Origin: Syntrophaceae bacterium UBA6087
Lineage (GTDB): Bacteria; Desulfobacterota; Desulfomonilia; UBA1062
Direction: 5' to 3'
Assembly: GCA_002448235.1 (NCBI GenBank)
Contig: DIXF01000010.1
Span: 1 to 64,000 of the forward strand
DNA: 64,000 bases
Notes under the pieces: model-generated
The model's input: only the letters and a program-made list of their open reading frames with translations
Told to the model about the DNA's origin: nothing
The model's database searches: none
Translations under genes and position numbers: made by a program
Part shown: positions 24,806 to 32,937 of the stretch, in pieces
How the letters are laid out: each line of letters starts with the position of its first letter
Numbering within the stretch: position 1 is the first letter of the stretch

Positions 24806-26947
24806 ATGTCTGAGAATCCTCTTCATAAGATAATGAACCCGGCCTCGATCTCCATTGCCGGCGCGAGCAACAACTTCCGTAAGATGGGCACGATCCAACT
24901 GCTGAACCTTATCAAAAGCGGCTTTACCGGCGATATCATGCCCGTGCATCCCAAGGAAGAGCAGGTGCTGGGCAAAAAGGCATACGCATCCATACCTAAG
25001 CTCCCCTATGCGCCCGACCTTGCCATACTCGTGGTGCCGACCGCCCTTGTGCCCGAAATGCTCGAAGACTTCGGCAGGATAGGGACCCGCTCGGCGGTCG
25101 TCATCACCGCAGGCTTCAAGGAGACAGGGGCTGATGGCCGTGTGCTCGAAAAACAGATCATCGACATCGCCTCCCGGTACGGCATCCGTTTCCTCGGGCC
25201 GAACTGCCTGGGCATCGTGAATACGAGCCTGCCGCTGAACATCACGGTGAGCCCGCTCCTGTCGTCGGGCGGCCACTTTTCGCTTGCCTCCCAGAGCGGC
25301 ACCTATATCGCCCAGACGCTGAACTACCTCTACCGGAACGGCATCTCGTTGAACAAGGCCATCAGCGTGGGCAACGAGGCGAACATCGACATCGTCGACT
25401 GTCTCGAATACCTGGGAGACGATGAGGGCACCAAGGCGATAGGCCTCTATCTCGAAGGCATCCGCGATGCGGGGCGGTTTCTGGAAACGGCGCGGAGGAT
25501 CAGCGCGAAGAAACCCATCATTGCCCAGTATGTAGGCGGGAACGAGGCCGGCGCCCGGTCGGGATCGAGCCACACCGGGGCAATGGCCGGGCCGGACTTC
25601 ATCTATGACGGCCTGTTTGCTCAGGCAGGCATCATCCGGGTGGACACCATCGAAGAGGTGTACAAGATCGGCTGGGCGCTAGCCATGAGCCCGCCGCTCA
25701 AGGGCCGCCGCATCGCCGTGCTGACCAATTCCGGCGGCCCGGGGTCCGGCATCGCGTCTACCTGCCATGCCCAGGGACTTGAGGTCCCGGAATTCTCGCC
25801 CGAAATCCAGGACCGAGTCTGCCAGTACCTTCCGGGTCTTGCAAGCGCGCGGAACCCTGTGGATCTCACCTTCCACATCGGCATGGAGACGCTCACCGAG
25901 AAAATCCCGGAGATCCTTTTCCAGGCGGAAGACCTGGACGGCGTCATCATTCATGGGATTATGGACACCGGCTTCGTAGACCTGCTGTACGACTCCATCA
26001 AGGAATTCATCGACGTTTCCCGGGAGGACTTTCTCAAGGTCTCCGAGGCGAATCTGGACAAGCTCGTGAACATGCCCTCGAAGTACGGCAAACCGCTCCT
26101 CATCTCGTCGTTCTTCGGCAGGGAAGATCACTGCATCAGGGTGTTCCACGATCATGCCATCCCCACCTTCGACTCGCCGGAGAAGACGGCGAAAGCCATG
26201 GCCTGCCTGTATAAACACCTCCTCATCCGCCGGAAGGTCCGGGACGTTCCGGCTCGAAACGCAGGCAGGACCATCCCGGCAGAGGCGCTCGATATCGTTG
26301 CCGGCAGGAAAGAACCCGTCATCGACGAGTACACGGCAAAACGCATCCTGAAGCTCTACGGGATTCCAACGACACGGGAGATCGTGGCGCAGACGTCCGA
26401 GCAGGCCGCCGCCGGGGCGCGAGAGATCGGGTATCCCGTTGCGGTCAAAGCCTGCGCCTCGTTCATCGCCCACAAGACCGAGCAGAACCTCGTGTTCCTG
26501 AACGTCGAAGACGAGGCAGGCCTGCGCAAAGCCTGCGATGCAATCCTCTCGGCGCAGCCGGAGGCAGGCATCCTCGTAGCCGAGATGCTCCGCGGCAAGA
26601 GGGAGTTCATGGCGGGCATCAGCACCCATCCCGGATTCCCCCCATGCGTGATGTTCGGCCTTGGGGGCATCTATGCCGAAGCCTTGAAGGACTTCACCAT
26701 CCGCCTGGCGCCCTTGAGCCGGAGCGATGCCATGGAGATGATCGACTCCATCGATGCAAGGGCATTGGTAGGCCCGTACCGGAACATGGAAGAGGTCGAC
26801 AGGCAGGCACTGGCAGACATCCTGATCGGGCTTGGAGAGATCGCCCTTGATCTCCCTGCGGTAAAAGAGATAGATTTGAACCCGATCATTATCGTGGATG
26901 GGTCGCCGAAGGTGGCGGACGCGCTGATGGTGGTCACAGACCGTTGA
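24806..26947 (+). CDS. ADP-forming acyl-CoA synthetase (fused alpha-beta)
   Basis: 713 aa from ATG 24806 (AAAGGA nine bases upstream). The N-terminal part is the CoA-binding and ligase domains (SISIAGASNNFRKMG, ITAGFKETG, FLGPNCLGIVNT, SLASQSGTYIAQTLNYL), with catalytic phospho-His in SSHTGAMAG at about residue 256. Residues of about 490-713 are an ATP-grasp domain (VIDEYTAKRILKLYGIPTTR ... EIDLNPIIIVDG). The enzyme interconverts acyl-CoA + ADP + Pi with acid + CoA + ATP; in anaerobes it conserves energy from acyl-CoA. Substrate specificity cannot be read from sequence. Palindromes upstream may regulate it. The CQLG protein follows 15 bp downstream. Confidence 0.9.
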   Translation: MSENPLHKIMNPASISIAGASNNFRKMGTIQLLNLIKSGFTGDIMPVHPKEEQVLGKKAYASIPKLPYAPDLAILVVPTALVPEMLEDFGRIGTRSAVVITAGFKETGADGRVLEKQIIDIASRYGIRFLGPNCLGIVNTSLPLNITVSPLLSSGGHFSLASQSGTYIAQTLNYLYRNGISLNKAISVGNEANIDIVDCLEYLGDDEGTKAIGLYLEGIRDAGRFLETARRISAKKPIIAQYVGGNEAGARSGSSHTGAMAGPDFIYDGLFAQAGIIRVDTIEEVYKIGWALAMSPPLKGRRIAVLTNSGGPGSGIASTCHAQGLEVPEFSPEIQDRVCQYLPGLASARNPVDLTFHIGMETLTEKIPEILFQAEDLDGVIIHGIMDTGFVDLLYDSIKEFIDVSREDFLKVSEANLDKLVNMPSKYGKPLLISSFFGREDHCIRVFHDHAIPTFDSPEKTAKAMACLYKHLLIRRKVRDVPARNAGRTIPAEALDIVAGRKEPVIDEYTAKRILKLYGIPTTREIVAQTSEQAAAGAREIGYPVAVKACASFIAHKTEQNLVFLNVEDEAGLRKACDAILSAQPEAGILVAEMLRGKREFMAGISTHPGFPPCVMFGLGGIYAEALKDFTIRLAPLSRSDAMEMIDSIDARALVGPYRNMEEVDRQALADILIGLGEIALDLPAVKEIDLNPIIIVDGSPKVADALMVVTDR

Positions 26948-26962
26948 TGAGGAGCCTGCGTG

Positions 26963-27358
26963 ATGGAAAAAAAGACAATCGAAGGAATGATCCGGAGTTA
27001 TCCCCTGAAGAATACTCTTCCCTGCGCGGTTGCACATTATATCGCCGCCCTGCTGGGGGTTCTTCCCAAAGAAGTGGGCGATAAAGCCACCGAGCTCAAG
27101 GTCCGCCTGGACATGTGCCAGCTCGGCCTGTTCGGATACGGCAGGAAAGGCGTCTCCTGCTACAAGACCGTGGGCAGACCTGTCGAGGTCCCTGCAGATT
27201 TCCTTGAAAAGATCAAAACCGCGGCGGTAGACGGGCGCATCGCCTGCAAAGACCTCTGGGACATAGCCGACGGAACGAATATTCCCCGGCCCGAGGCGGG
27301 AAACGCCGCCGACAGCCTGGGGATCAAGATAAAGCCCTGCCAGCTCGGCGCATTCTGA
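26963..27358 (+). CDS. Hypothetical protein with duplicated CQLG unit
   Basis: 131 aa from ATG 26963. I do not recognise a characterised family. The protein contains two copies of a unit of about 40 residues: the first ends EVGDKATELKVRLDMCQLGLF and the second ends AGNAADSLGIKIKPCQLGAF. The shared pattern is a short helix ending in IA or IAD, then V/I-x-x-P/E, G-x-x-A-x-x-L, I/V-K/R-I/L and CQLG-x-F, consistent with paired helix-turn-helix-like folds each ending in a conserved Cys. It lies just downstream of the ADP-forming acyl-CoA synthetase and is probably co-transcribed. It could be a small DNA-binding or metal-sensing protein; this is inference only. Confidence 0.6.
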   Translation: MEKKTIEGMIRSYPLKNTLPCAVAHYIAALLGVLPKEVGDKATELKVRLDMCQLGLFGYGRKGVSCYKTVGRPVEVPADFLEKIKTAAVDGRIACKDLWDIADGTNIPRPEAGNAADSLGIKIKPCQLGAF

Positions 27359-27369
27359 GCGGAACCGGG

Positions 27370-27930
27370 TTATTTCCGGCCGGAGGGTATGGCATCCCGC
27401 AAGAGAGCGAGCCTCGGCATGACCATGGCGAGGACCGCGCATTTGAGCGCATCGCCGGGCAGGAACAGCATCATGCCGGTTTTTGCGGCTATCCAGAAGG
27501 CATCGGGCTTTTTCATGACGATCTTCAGGTAGCAGGCAAGGTAGGGCATGCCGATGAGATAGATCGTGAGCATGCCCGCAACCGACCCGGCAAGAACGTT
27601 CCGTACGGAAAACGGCTTTCCTTCCGTGACATATCCCGACACTGCCGAAGCGGCGATGAAGCCGACGAGATATCCGAAGGTCGGGCTTAACACATATCCG
27701 GGCCCGCCACCGCCCGAGAACACCGGGATGCCCATGATCCCGATGATGATATAGATCACCTGGCTTATCGCCCCGGCCCTCGGCCCCAGCATCATGCCGG
27801 ACATAACCACGAAAAGGTTCTGCATCGTGATCGGCACCGGCGCAACCGGCAGCTTGATGAATGCGCCCGCCGCGGTCAGTGCGGCAAAGACCGGAATAAG
27901 GGCAAGCGTGTGTCTGCTCGATATGCTCAT
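27370..27930 (-). CDS. bioY: Biotin transporter S component BioY
   Basis: 186 aa, six hydrophobic segments, inner membrane. BioY is the substrate-binding part of an ECF-type biotin importer and may work alone or with EcfA/EcfT. Signature segments are AAGAFIKLPVAPVPITMQNL, MMLGPRAGAISQVIYIIIGIMGIPVFSGGG and GYVLSPTFGYLVGFI. No ecfA or ecfT is in the window. No BirA or BioR operator is evident in the 128-bp upstream gap. It is convergent with the CQLG gene; biotin supply would serve the biotinylated AccB of the region. Confidence 0.93.
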   Translation of the reverse strand: MSISSRHTLALIPVFAALTAAGAFIKLPVAPVPITMQNLFVVMSGMMLGPRAGAISQVIYIIIGIMGIPVFSGGGGPGYVLSPTFGYLVGFIAASAVSGYVTEGKPFSVRNVLAGSVAGMLTIYLIGMPYLACYLKIVMKKPDAFWIAAKTGMMLFLPGDALKCAVLAMVMPRLALLRDAIPSGRK

Positions 27931-27980
27931 GGGTCCGAATAGTTATGACAACCAATCCGTTGAGTAAAGAGGATTTATTA

Positions 27981-28009
27981 TTGAAACCGTCCCTCTGCTT
28001 CTGTATGAT
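27981..28009 (+). promoter_or_regulatory. sigma70 promoter for the metal-dependent hydrolase gene
   Basis: TTGAAA (27981-27986), a 17-bp spacer and TATGAT (28004-28009), 50 bp upstream of the TTG start at 28059. Confidence 0.7.
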
Positions 28010-28058
28010 GTAATCAGAGTATCTCTTTTATTTTACACAGTTCATTCGGGGGTGTTAT

Positions 28059-28679
28059 TTGTCCATAGAGGTCGTATGGTTAGGACATGCGAGCGTTATG
28101 GTCAGGAACGCCTCCAGGGTCCTTTTCATCGACCCATGGAAGACCGGCCGCCATTCGCTGCATGCCGACATTATCCTCCTCACCCATGAGCATTACGATC
28201 ATTTCTCCCTGCCGGACATCGAAGCACTCGCAGACGGTTCCACGCGGATAATCGCACCCATGCAGGCTCCTGTAGTTACGGATGCGATCCTTCCGGGCGA
28301 AAAGCTGCACATCGGCGATATCACAGTTGAAGCCGTGCCCGCGTACAATGTCGACAAGGGCTTTCACCCGCGGGCAAAAGGCTGGGTCGGGTTCATCCTG
28401 GAGATCGGCGGAAAGCGGATCTATCATGCCGGCGATACCGACCGGATCCCTGAGATGAAGCATTTTGCTGTTGATCTGGCGCTCCTTCCTGTGGGAGGAA
28501 CGTACACCATGAACACGGAAGAAGCTGCCGGAGCGATAGAAGATATGCGGGTGCATGACGTGATTCCCATCCACTTCGGCGATATCGTCGGCACGCGGGA
28601 CGACGCCGAAAAGCTTGCCCGGATCTCGAGAAGCCGCATCCATATTCTCGGGCCGGGCGAATCGTATGCCCTCTCATGA
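28059..28679 (+). CDS. Metallo-beta-lactamase-fold hydrolase (UPF0173-like)
   Basis: 206 aa, cytoplasmic. The metal-binding motifs of the fold are present: LLTHEHYDHFS, YHAGDTDRIPEM and IPIHFGDI. The compact size and the start (IEVVWLGHASVMV) match the UPF0173/YtkL-type L-ascorbate lactonase-like group, whose true substrates are mostly unknown. The start is TTG 28059, preceded by GGGGGTG; no ATG or GTG lies in frame nearby and the family N-terminus begins here. The histidine kinase gene follows six bases after the stop, so both are likely read from the promoter at 27981. Confidence 0.8.
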   Translation: MSIEVVWLGHASVMVRNASRVLFIDPWKTGRHSLHADIILLTHEHYDHFSLPDIEALADGSTRIIAPMQAPVVTDAILPGEKLHIGDITVEAVPAYNVDKGFHPRAKGWVGFILEIGGKRIYHAGDTDRIPEMKHFAVDLALLPVGGTYTMNTEEAAGAIEDMRVHDVIPIHFGDIVGTRDDAEKLARISRSRIHILGPGESYALS

Positions 28680-28685
28680 GCTGAC

Positions 28686-30617
28686 ATGGACAAACTCCGC
28701 AATCAGATAAAAAATATATTCGATACGGCCCCGTTTGCCGTACTTGCCTTCGATTCAAGCGGGACTATCATCTACATGAATCCGCTCCTCGAATCCAACA
28801 TCGATCCATCGGTTCTGCCGTTCGTCGGCAAATCTCTGTATGAAATCATTCACAAGATGCTTGTGGACGAGCGCCTGGAGAAGAACCTCAAGCGCCTGAT
28901 CGAGACCGACAAGCCTTTCTCGCTCATCGTGGAAACCTTGAGCTCGAAGTTCGTGAAGGCGGCAGGCTTTATCAACATCATCGGGTACAAGCTGGGCGCG
29001 ACTTATATCCTCATCGGCGATTTCGTGAGCGGAGGGCTTTCGCGAGACAGCAGGTACAGCCAGCTCATCGAGGACGCCCCGGATGCGATCGTCATCATGA
29101 GCCAGGGGACGATCACGTTTACCAACCCGGCCTTCACCTCCATCGTCAGGAAAACCAAAGACGAGCTGCTGGGCAAAGACATATTCAGTCTTCTTGACGA
29201 GAAGGGCAAAGAAGATCTTGCCCTCTTAAAAGAAAATTATGCGAAAGGCTTCTTCAGCAGGATCACCATGAAGACGACGGCAGGAGACAAGATCCTCGAG
29301 GGCAATTTCCATTTCATCGAGGAGCGGCCGGGGACATCGGTCGCCCTGCTCCGGGATGTAACGGAAAAGGTCGCCCTGGAAAGGCGTCTCCTGAGGCAGA
29401 ACCAGGACCTCGCGGCCGTGAATCTGATATCGAAGACCTTGAGCTCCTCTATCGAGCTGGAAGAGGTGCTTCAGAACACCCTTGCCCAGATTCTCCAGAT
29501 CATGAACATCGAGTCAGGATGGATCTACCTGTTGGACGACCGCACACAGGTCCTGAAGTGCGCGTATTCCTACGGCATCCCCCAGGACGTCGTGCAGTCG
29601 ATCAAGGAGCTCCGGATAGGAGAGGGCATCGCCGGCAGGGTAGCTGAAAAGGGCGAGCCCATCATCATCGAGAACGCATCCAAGGATGGGAGGATCAGCT
29701 CGCTCGCCTTCAAAAAGCAGGGCGTAAAATCCTTTGCGTCGATCCCGCTTTATTCGCGGACCCGTCTGATCGGGGTCATGAACATCGGCTCTTTCGGCGA
29801 GAGGACGATCTCCCCGGATGACGAGCGGCTGCTCATTACCATCGGCGTCCACATGGGCACGGTCATGGAGAACATCCTGCTCTTTCAGGAGATCACCAAC
29901 ACCTCCAAAGAGCTCAAGGACGCGCTGAACCTCATCCGCCAGAGGAACGAAGAGCTCAGGAGCCTCGTATCCACCGTGTCTCATGACCTCAAGAACCCCA
30001 TCATCGCCATCAACGGTTTCTGCGACCGGTTCATGAAGACCGCCGGGCCGAAGCTCAACGAGAAGGAGCTGGAATATGTCCGGGCCGTCCAGGAAAGCGG
30101 AAAGCACATGGAAAAATTCGTTTCCAACCTCCTGACGCTGTCCGCGGTGGAAAGCCTGAAGCTGAAGAAGGAAGAGGTCCCGGTCATCGGGCTCATCGAC
30201 GAGATATCCCGCGAGGTGGCGCCGCAGCTCGACGAGAAGAGGGGCACCATAACGATCGATTCGTCCCTGCCGAAGATCAAGGCAGACAGGGTACGGCTCA
30301 TGCAGATCTTCTCCAACCTCATTTCAAACTCCATCAAGTACTCGTGCCCTCAAAGAGACCTCACGATCCGCATCGGCTATCAGAAAAAGCCCAATACCCA
30401 CGTCTTCTCGGTAAAAGACAACGGCTCAGGCATCCAGAAGGAGTTTATCGGCAGCATATTCGATATCTTCTTCCGGGGCCACGAAGGACAGGTTGAGGGC
30501 ACAGGCATCGGCCTTTCCATCGTAAAAAAGGCCGTGACCGTGATGGGCGGAGAGGTCTGGGTAAAATCGGAAAAAGGCAAGGGCACGATCTTCTATTTCT
30601 CGCTGCCCGAGGAATAA
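28686..30617 (+). CDS. Soluble PAS-PAS-GAF sensor histidine kinase
   Basis: 643 aa with no membrane segment, so cytoplasmic. Domains in order: PAS (about 8-115, starting FDTAPFAVLAFDSSGTIIYM), PAS (about 120-235, LIEDAPDAIVIMSQGTITFT), GAF (about 250-395, with IGEGIAGRVAEKGEPIIIEN), HisKA with phospho-acceptor His at about residue 433 in STVSHDLKNPIIAINGF, and HATPase (about 535-643: N-box NLISNSIKYS, DNGSGI, GTGIGLSIVKK). It should autophosphorylate in response to a small-molecule or redox cue bound by PAS or GAF. No response regulator is adjacent; the upstream metallo-hydrolase is its only operon partner. Confidence 0.92.
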   Translation: MDKLRNQIKNIFDTAPFAVLAFDSSGTIIYMNPLLESNIDPSVLPFVGKSLYEIIHKMLVDERLEKNLKRLIETDKPFSLIVETLSSKFVKAAGFINIIGYKLGATYILIGDFVSGGLSRDSRYSQLIEDAPDAIVIMSQGTITFTNPAFTSIVRKTKDELLGKDIFSLLDEKGKEDLALLKENYAKGFFSRITMKTTAGDKILEGNFHFIEERPGTSVALLRDVTEKVALERRLLRQNQDLAAVNLISKTLSSSIELEEVLQNTLAQILQIMNIESGWIYLLDDRTQVLKCAYSYGIPQDVVQSIKELRIGEGIAGRVAEKGEPIIIENASKDGRISSLAFKKQGVKSFASIPLYSRTRLIGVMNIGSFGERTISPDDERLLITIGVHMGTVMENILLFQEITNTSKELKDALNLIRQRNEELRSLVSTVSHDLKNPIIAINGFCDRFMKTAGPKLNEKELEYVRAVQESGKHMEKFVSNLLTLSAVESLKLKKEEVPVIGLIDEISREVAPQLDEKRGTITIDSSLPKIKADRVRLMQIFSNLISNSIKYSCPQRDLTIRIGYQKKPNTHVFSVKDNGSGIQKEFIGSIFDIFFRGHEGQVEGTGIGLSIVKKAVTVMGGEVWVKSEKGKGTIFYFSLPEE

Positions 30618-30650
30618 CCTTAGCCTTCTGAAAAGTCTGCCTCTTTCCCC

Positions 30651-30679
30651 TTGACACCATAGAAGGTGCTCGGTATATT
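30651..30679 (+). promoter_or_regulatory. sigma70 promoter for tRNA-Val
   Basis: Perfect -35 TTGACA (30651-30656), 17-bp spacer and TATATT (30674-30679), 19 bp before the tRNA's first base. Confidence 0.85.
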
Positions 30680-30697
30680 CCTGAAACCGTTTCTTAA

Positions 30698-30772
30698 GGG
30701 CCATTAGCTCAGTGGGAGAGCACTGCCTTCACACGGCAGGGGTCGATGGTTCAAATCCATCATGGCCCACCA
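30698..30772 (+). tRNA. tRNA-Val (anticodon CAC)
   Basis: A complete cloverleaf of 75 bases including an encoded CCA. The acceptor arms GGGCCAT and ATGGCCC pair fully; the D-arm is GCTC/GAGC; the anticodon stem CTGCC/GGCAG encloses TTCACAC, giving anticodon CAC for Val GUG codons; the T-arm is GATGG/CCATC around TTCAAAT. Discriminator base A. It has its own promoter and a hairpin terminator. Confidence 0.96.
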
Positions 30773-30787
30773 TCTACACCTGTCTTT

Positions 30788-30832
30788 CGGTATGCTGGAA
30801 ACCAGTGATTTATTGAGCATACCGTCTTTAAA
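30788..30832 (+). terminator. Hairpin terminator after tRNA-Val
   Basis: CGGTATGCT (30788-30796) pairs perfectly with AGCATACCG (30816-30824) around a 19-base loop, followed by TCTTTAAAAATT. The U-run is weak, but the position 16 bases after the tRNA fits a terminator. Confidence 0.6.
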
Positions 30833-30850
30833 AATTAATCTTCTGTTTTT

Positions 30851-31018
30851 CTAAGGCACCTTCGAGCTGATCTCGGAAGATATCTTTGCAAAGACGTCTT
30901 TGTCGGCCAGGACGAGCAATGTATCTCCGTCTGCCAGGGACGTTGCACCGCTGCCACCCAGCACCAGCCCATCTCACACCCGAATTCTTGGAGGCAATTC
31001 AAGATGTTGTCCGTAATG
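30851..31018 (-). pseudogene. Remnant of a TrkA-C (RCK_C) domain protein
   Basis: On the minus strand, one frame reads ELPPRIRV, a TGA stop, then DGLVLGGSGATSLADGDTL followed by LVLADKDVFAKISSEIS and a TAG stop at 30851. The PxGD-like ADGDTLLVLADKD is the hallmark of the last strand and helix of TrkA-C domains, as found at the ends of CvrA/NhaP-type antiporters and TrkA proteins. Only the last 40 to 50 codons survive, with an internal stop and no start, so this is a decayed gene end. It may mark an old deletion or insertion beside the tRNA. The rest of the 330-bp gap before the next gene holds only the tRNA terminator. Confidence 0.45.
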
Positions 31019-31102
31019 AAAAGAACGTGATTTTTTCTTAATTGTTCAGACGGGAAATGATGTTATGCTCGCATGAGAGCATATACTTCAAGGAGTGACA
31101 TC

Positions 31103-32845
31103 ATGTTTATCAAACAACACCGGTGTATTGTTCAATCGATTCTTCTTACCATGCTTGTCCTGGTTGCGGGCTGTGGCGGCGGCAGCAGTAGTAGCAGCAG
31201 CGGCGGCGATAGCGGTGGCGGCGGCGACGATCCGCCCCTTTCTTCCGGCAAGGCGATCACTGCCTTCAGCTTCACCGCCGAGGCGAATCCGCCACTGGGA
31301 GCGGATCTCACGGGGACGGTAAACGAGGCAAACGGCACGATCCTGCTGGCAGGGCCTCTGGACGTGGATGCCGTAGTCGGCCTGAAGGCGAGCTTCACGA
31401 CCACGGGGACACAGACACAGGTGAGCGTGGGGGGGATCGCTCAGGAGAGCGGGGTGACGGCGAACAGCTTTGCCGGTCCTCTCACCTACCGTGTCACGGC
31501 AGAGGACGGCTCTACCAGGGATTACCAGGTCCATGTCGCATACTGGAAGCATACATCCGGCCTTACCGACAACATCAGCCCGGATGGACAGACTGCGTAT
31601 TCTCCCCAGGTGGCCATGGATGACAGCGGCAACATCGTCATCGTCTGGTACCAGCATGACGGGAGCAATTGGCAGATATTCAAGAGCGAGTACCGGGACG
31701 GAGAGTGGACCCACCCGGCAAGCCTGAGTGACAGCATCAGTCCTGACGGGCAGCATGCATACGACCCCCAGGTGGCCATGGACAGCAGCGGCAACACCGT
31801 CATCGTCTGGCACCAGTATGACGGGGGCATCACCCGGATATTCAAGAGCGAGTACCGGGACGGAGAGTGGACCCACCCGACAGGCCCGGATGACAACATC
31901 AGCCCGGATGGGTGGCATGCGCTATTGCCTCAGGTGGCCATGAATGACAGCGGCAGCGCCGTCATCGTCTGGCGGCAGTATGACGGGAGCAATGATCAGA
32001 TATTCAAGAGCGAGTACCGGGGCGGAGAGTGGACCCACCCGGCAAACCTGAGTGACAACATCAGCCCGGATGGGGGAGATGCGGAGTTACCCCGGGTGGC
32101 CATGGATGATCTCGGCAACGCCGTCATCGTCTGGGAACAGTCTGACGGGAGCCTTGATCGGATATTCAAGAGCGAGTACCGGGACGGCACCTGGACCGAC
32201 CCGGAAGGCCTGGATGATTACATCAGCCTGGATGCGGGAGGTGCGGAGTTACCCCAGGTGGCCATGGACAGCAGCGGCAATGCCGTCATCGCATGGCTGC
32301 AGTCCGACGGGAGCAGGACTCAGATATTCAAGAGCGAGTACCGGGGCGGAGAGTGGACCCACCCGGCAAACCCGAGTGACAACATCAGCCCGGATGGCCA
32401 GTACACGTTTGATCCCCTGGTGGCCATGGATGATCTCGGCAACGCCGTCATCGCATGGCGGCAGTCTGACGGGAGCCGTGATCAGATATTCAATAGCGAG
32501 TACCGGGGCGGGGAGTGGACCCACCCGGCAAACCTGAGTGACAACATCAGCCCGGATGGGTGGTCTGCGGAGTTTCCCCAGATGGCCATGGATGACAGCG
32601 GCAACACCGTCATCGTCTGGGATCAGCCTGACGGGAGCAAATGGCAGATATTCAAGAGCGAGTACCGGGGCGGAGAGTGGACCAACCCGGCAGACCCGAG
32701 TGACAACATCAGCCCGGATGGGCAGCATGCGTTATTACCCCAGGTGGCCATGAATGACAGCGGCAACGCCGTCGTCGTCTGGCAGCAGTCTGACGGGAGC
32801 AGAAATCAGATATTCAAGAGCGAGTACCGGTTCTGGGAAGAATAA
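31103..32845 (+). CDS. Lipoprotein with eight 54-residue tandem repeats (propeller-like)
   Basis: 580 aa from ATG 31103, nine bases after AAGGAG. A lipoprotein signal (TMLVLVAGCGGG) is followed by a Ser/Gly linker. Residues of about 45-145 resemble the DUF5018-type beta-sandwich (KAITAFSFTAEANPPLGADL ... YRVTAEDGSTRDYQVHV). From about residue 147 to the end are eight units of exactly 54 residues; consensus segments are ISPDGxxAxxPQVAMDxSG and NxVIVWxQxDGSxxxIFKSE. The first unit starts with YWKHTSGLTD, equivalent to EWTHPASLSD that closes the others, as in propellers closed by strand exchange. A surface or secreted binding role is inferred; no catalytic motif is visible. Confidence 0.85.
   Translation: MFIKQHRCIVQSILLTMLVLVAGCGGGSSSSSSGGDSGGGGDDPPLSSGKAITAFSFTAEANPPLGADLTGTVNEANGTILLAGPLDVDAVVGLKASFTTTGTQTQVSVGGIAQESGVTANSFAGPLTYRVTAEDGSTRDYQVHVAYWKHTSGLTDNISPDGQTAYSPQVAMDDSGNIVIVWYQHDGSNWQIFKSEYRDGEWTHPASLSDSISPDGQHAYDPQVAMDSSGNTVIVWHQYDGGITRIFKSEYRDGEWTHPTGPDDNISPDGWHALLPQVAMNDSGSAVIVWRQYDGSNDQIFKSEYRGGEWTHPANLSDNISPDGGDAELPRVAMDDLGNAVIVWEQSDGSLDRIFKSEYRDGTWTDPEGLDDYISLDAGGAELPQVAMDSSGNAVIAWLQSDGSRTQIFKSEYRGGEWTHPANPSDNISPDGQYTFDPLVAMDDLGNAVIAWRQSDGSRDQIFNSEYRGGEWTHPANLSDNISPDGWSAEFPQMAMDDSGNTVIVWDQPDGSKWQIFKSEYRGGEWTNPADPSDNISPDGQHALLPQVAMNDSGNAVVVWQQSDGSRNQIFKSEYRFWEE
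31541..32836 (+). repeat. Eight tandem 162-bp repeats
   Basis: The unit start (AACATCAGCCCGGATGG or close variants) recurs at 31571, 31733, 31895, 32057, 32219, 32381, 32543 and 32705, a spacing of exactly 162 bp each time, with no insertion or deletion. Units are highly similar at DNA level; the fifth (32219) is the most diverged. The repeats keep the reading frame of the enclosing lipoprotein gene. Confidence 0.93.
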
Positions 32846-32937
32846 CGACAGACGCGGGCCTGGGGCCGCATCCCGCGGGCAGCCGGAATCTCCATATCCT
32901 GACCCCCAAGCCGGGCGTTTGCCGGTCTTCCCGCCTC

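Noticed and set aside
25679..27955. A 758-codon open frame on the minus strand opposite the acyl-CoA synthetase and bioY genes
   Set aside because: It runs antisense to well-supported genes; such long antisense frames arise in GC-rich coding DNA with biased third positions. Its translation has no recognisable domain.
27931..28058. BirA or BioR operator upstream of bioY
   Set aside because: Neither the BirA-type inverted repeat nor the TTATMKATAA BioR site is present in the gap.
30773..31102. Search for an attachment-site repeat of the tRNA-Val 3' end
   Set aside because: No second copy of the tRNA 3' sequence and no integrase were seen within the window.
31470..32753. Multiple overlapping open frames in other frames and on the minus strand of the lipoprotein repeats
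   Set aside because: The same frame repeats every 162 bp in each of them, so they are produced by the repeat unit of the lipoprotein gene. Only the plus-strand frame with the lipobox has a ribosome-binding site and a signal peptide.
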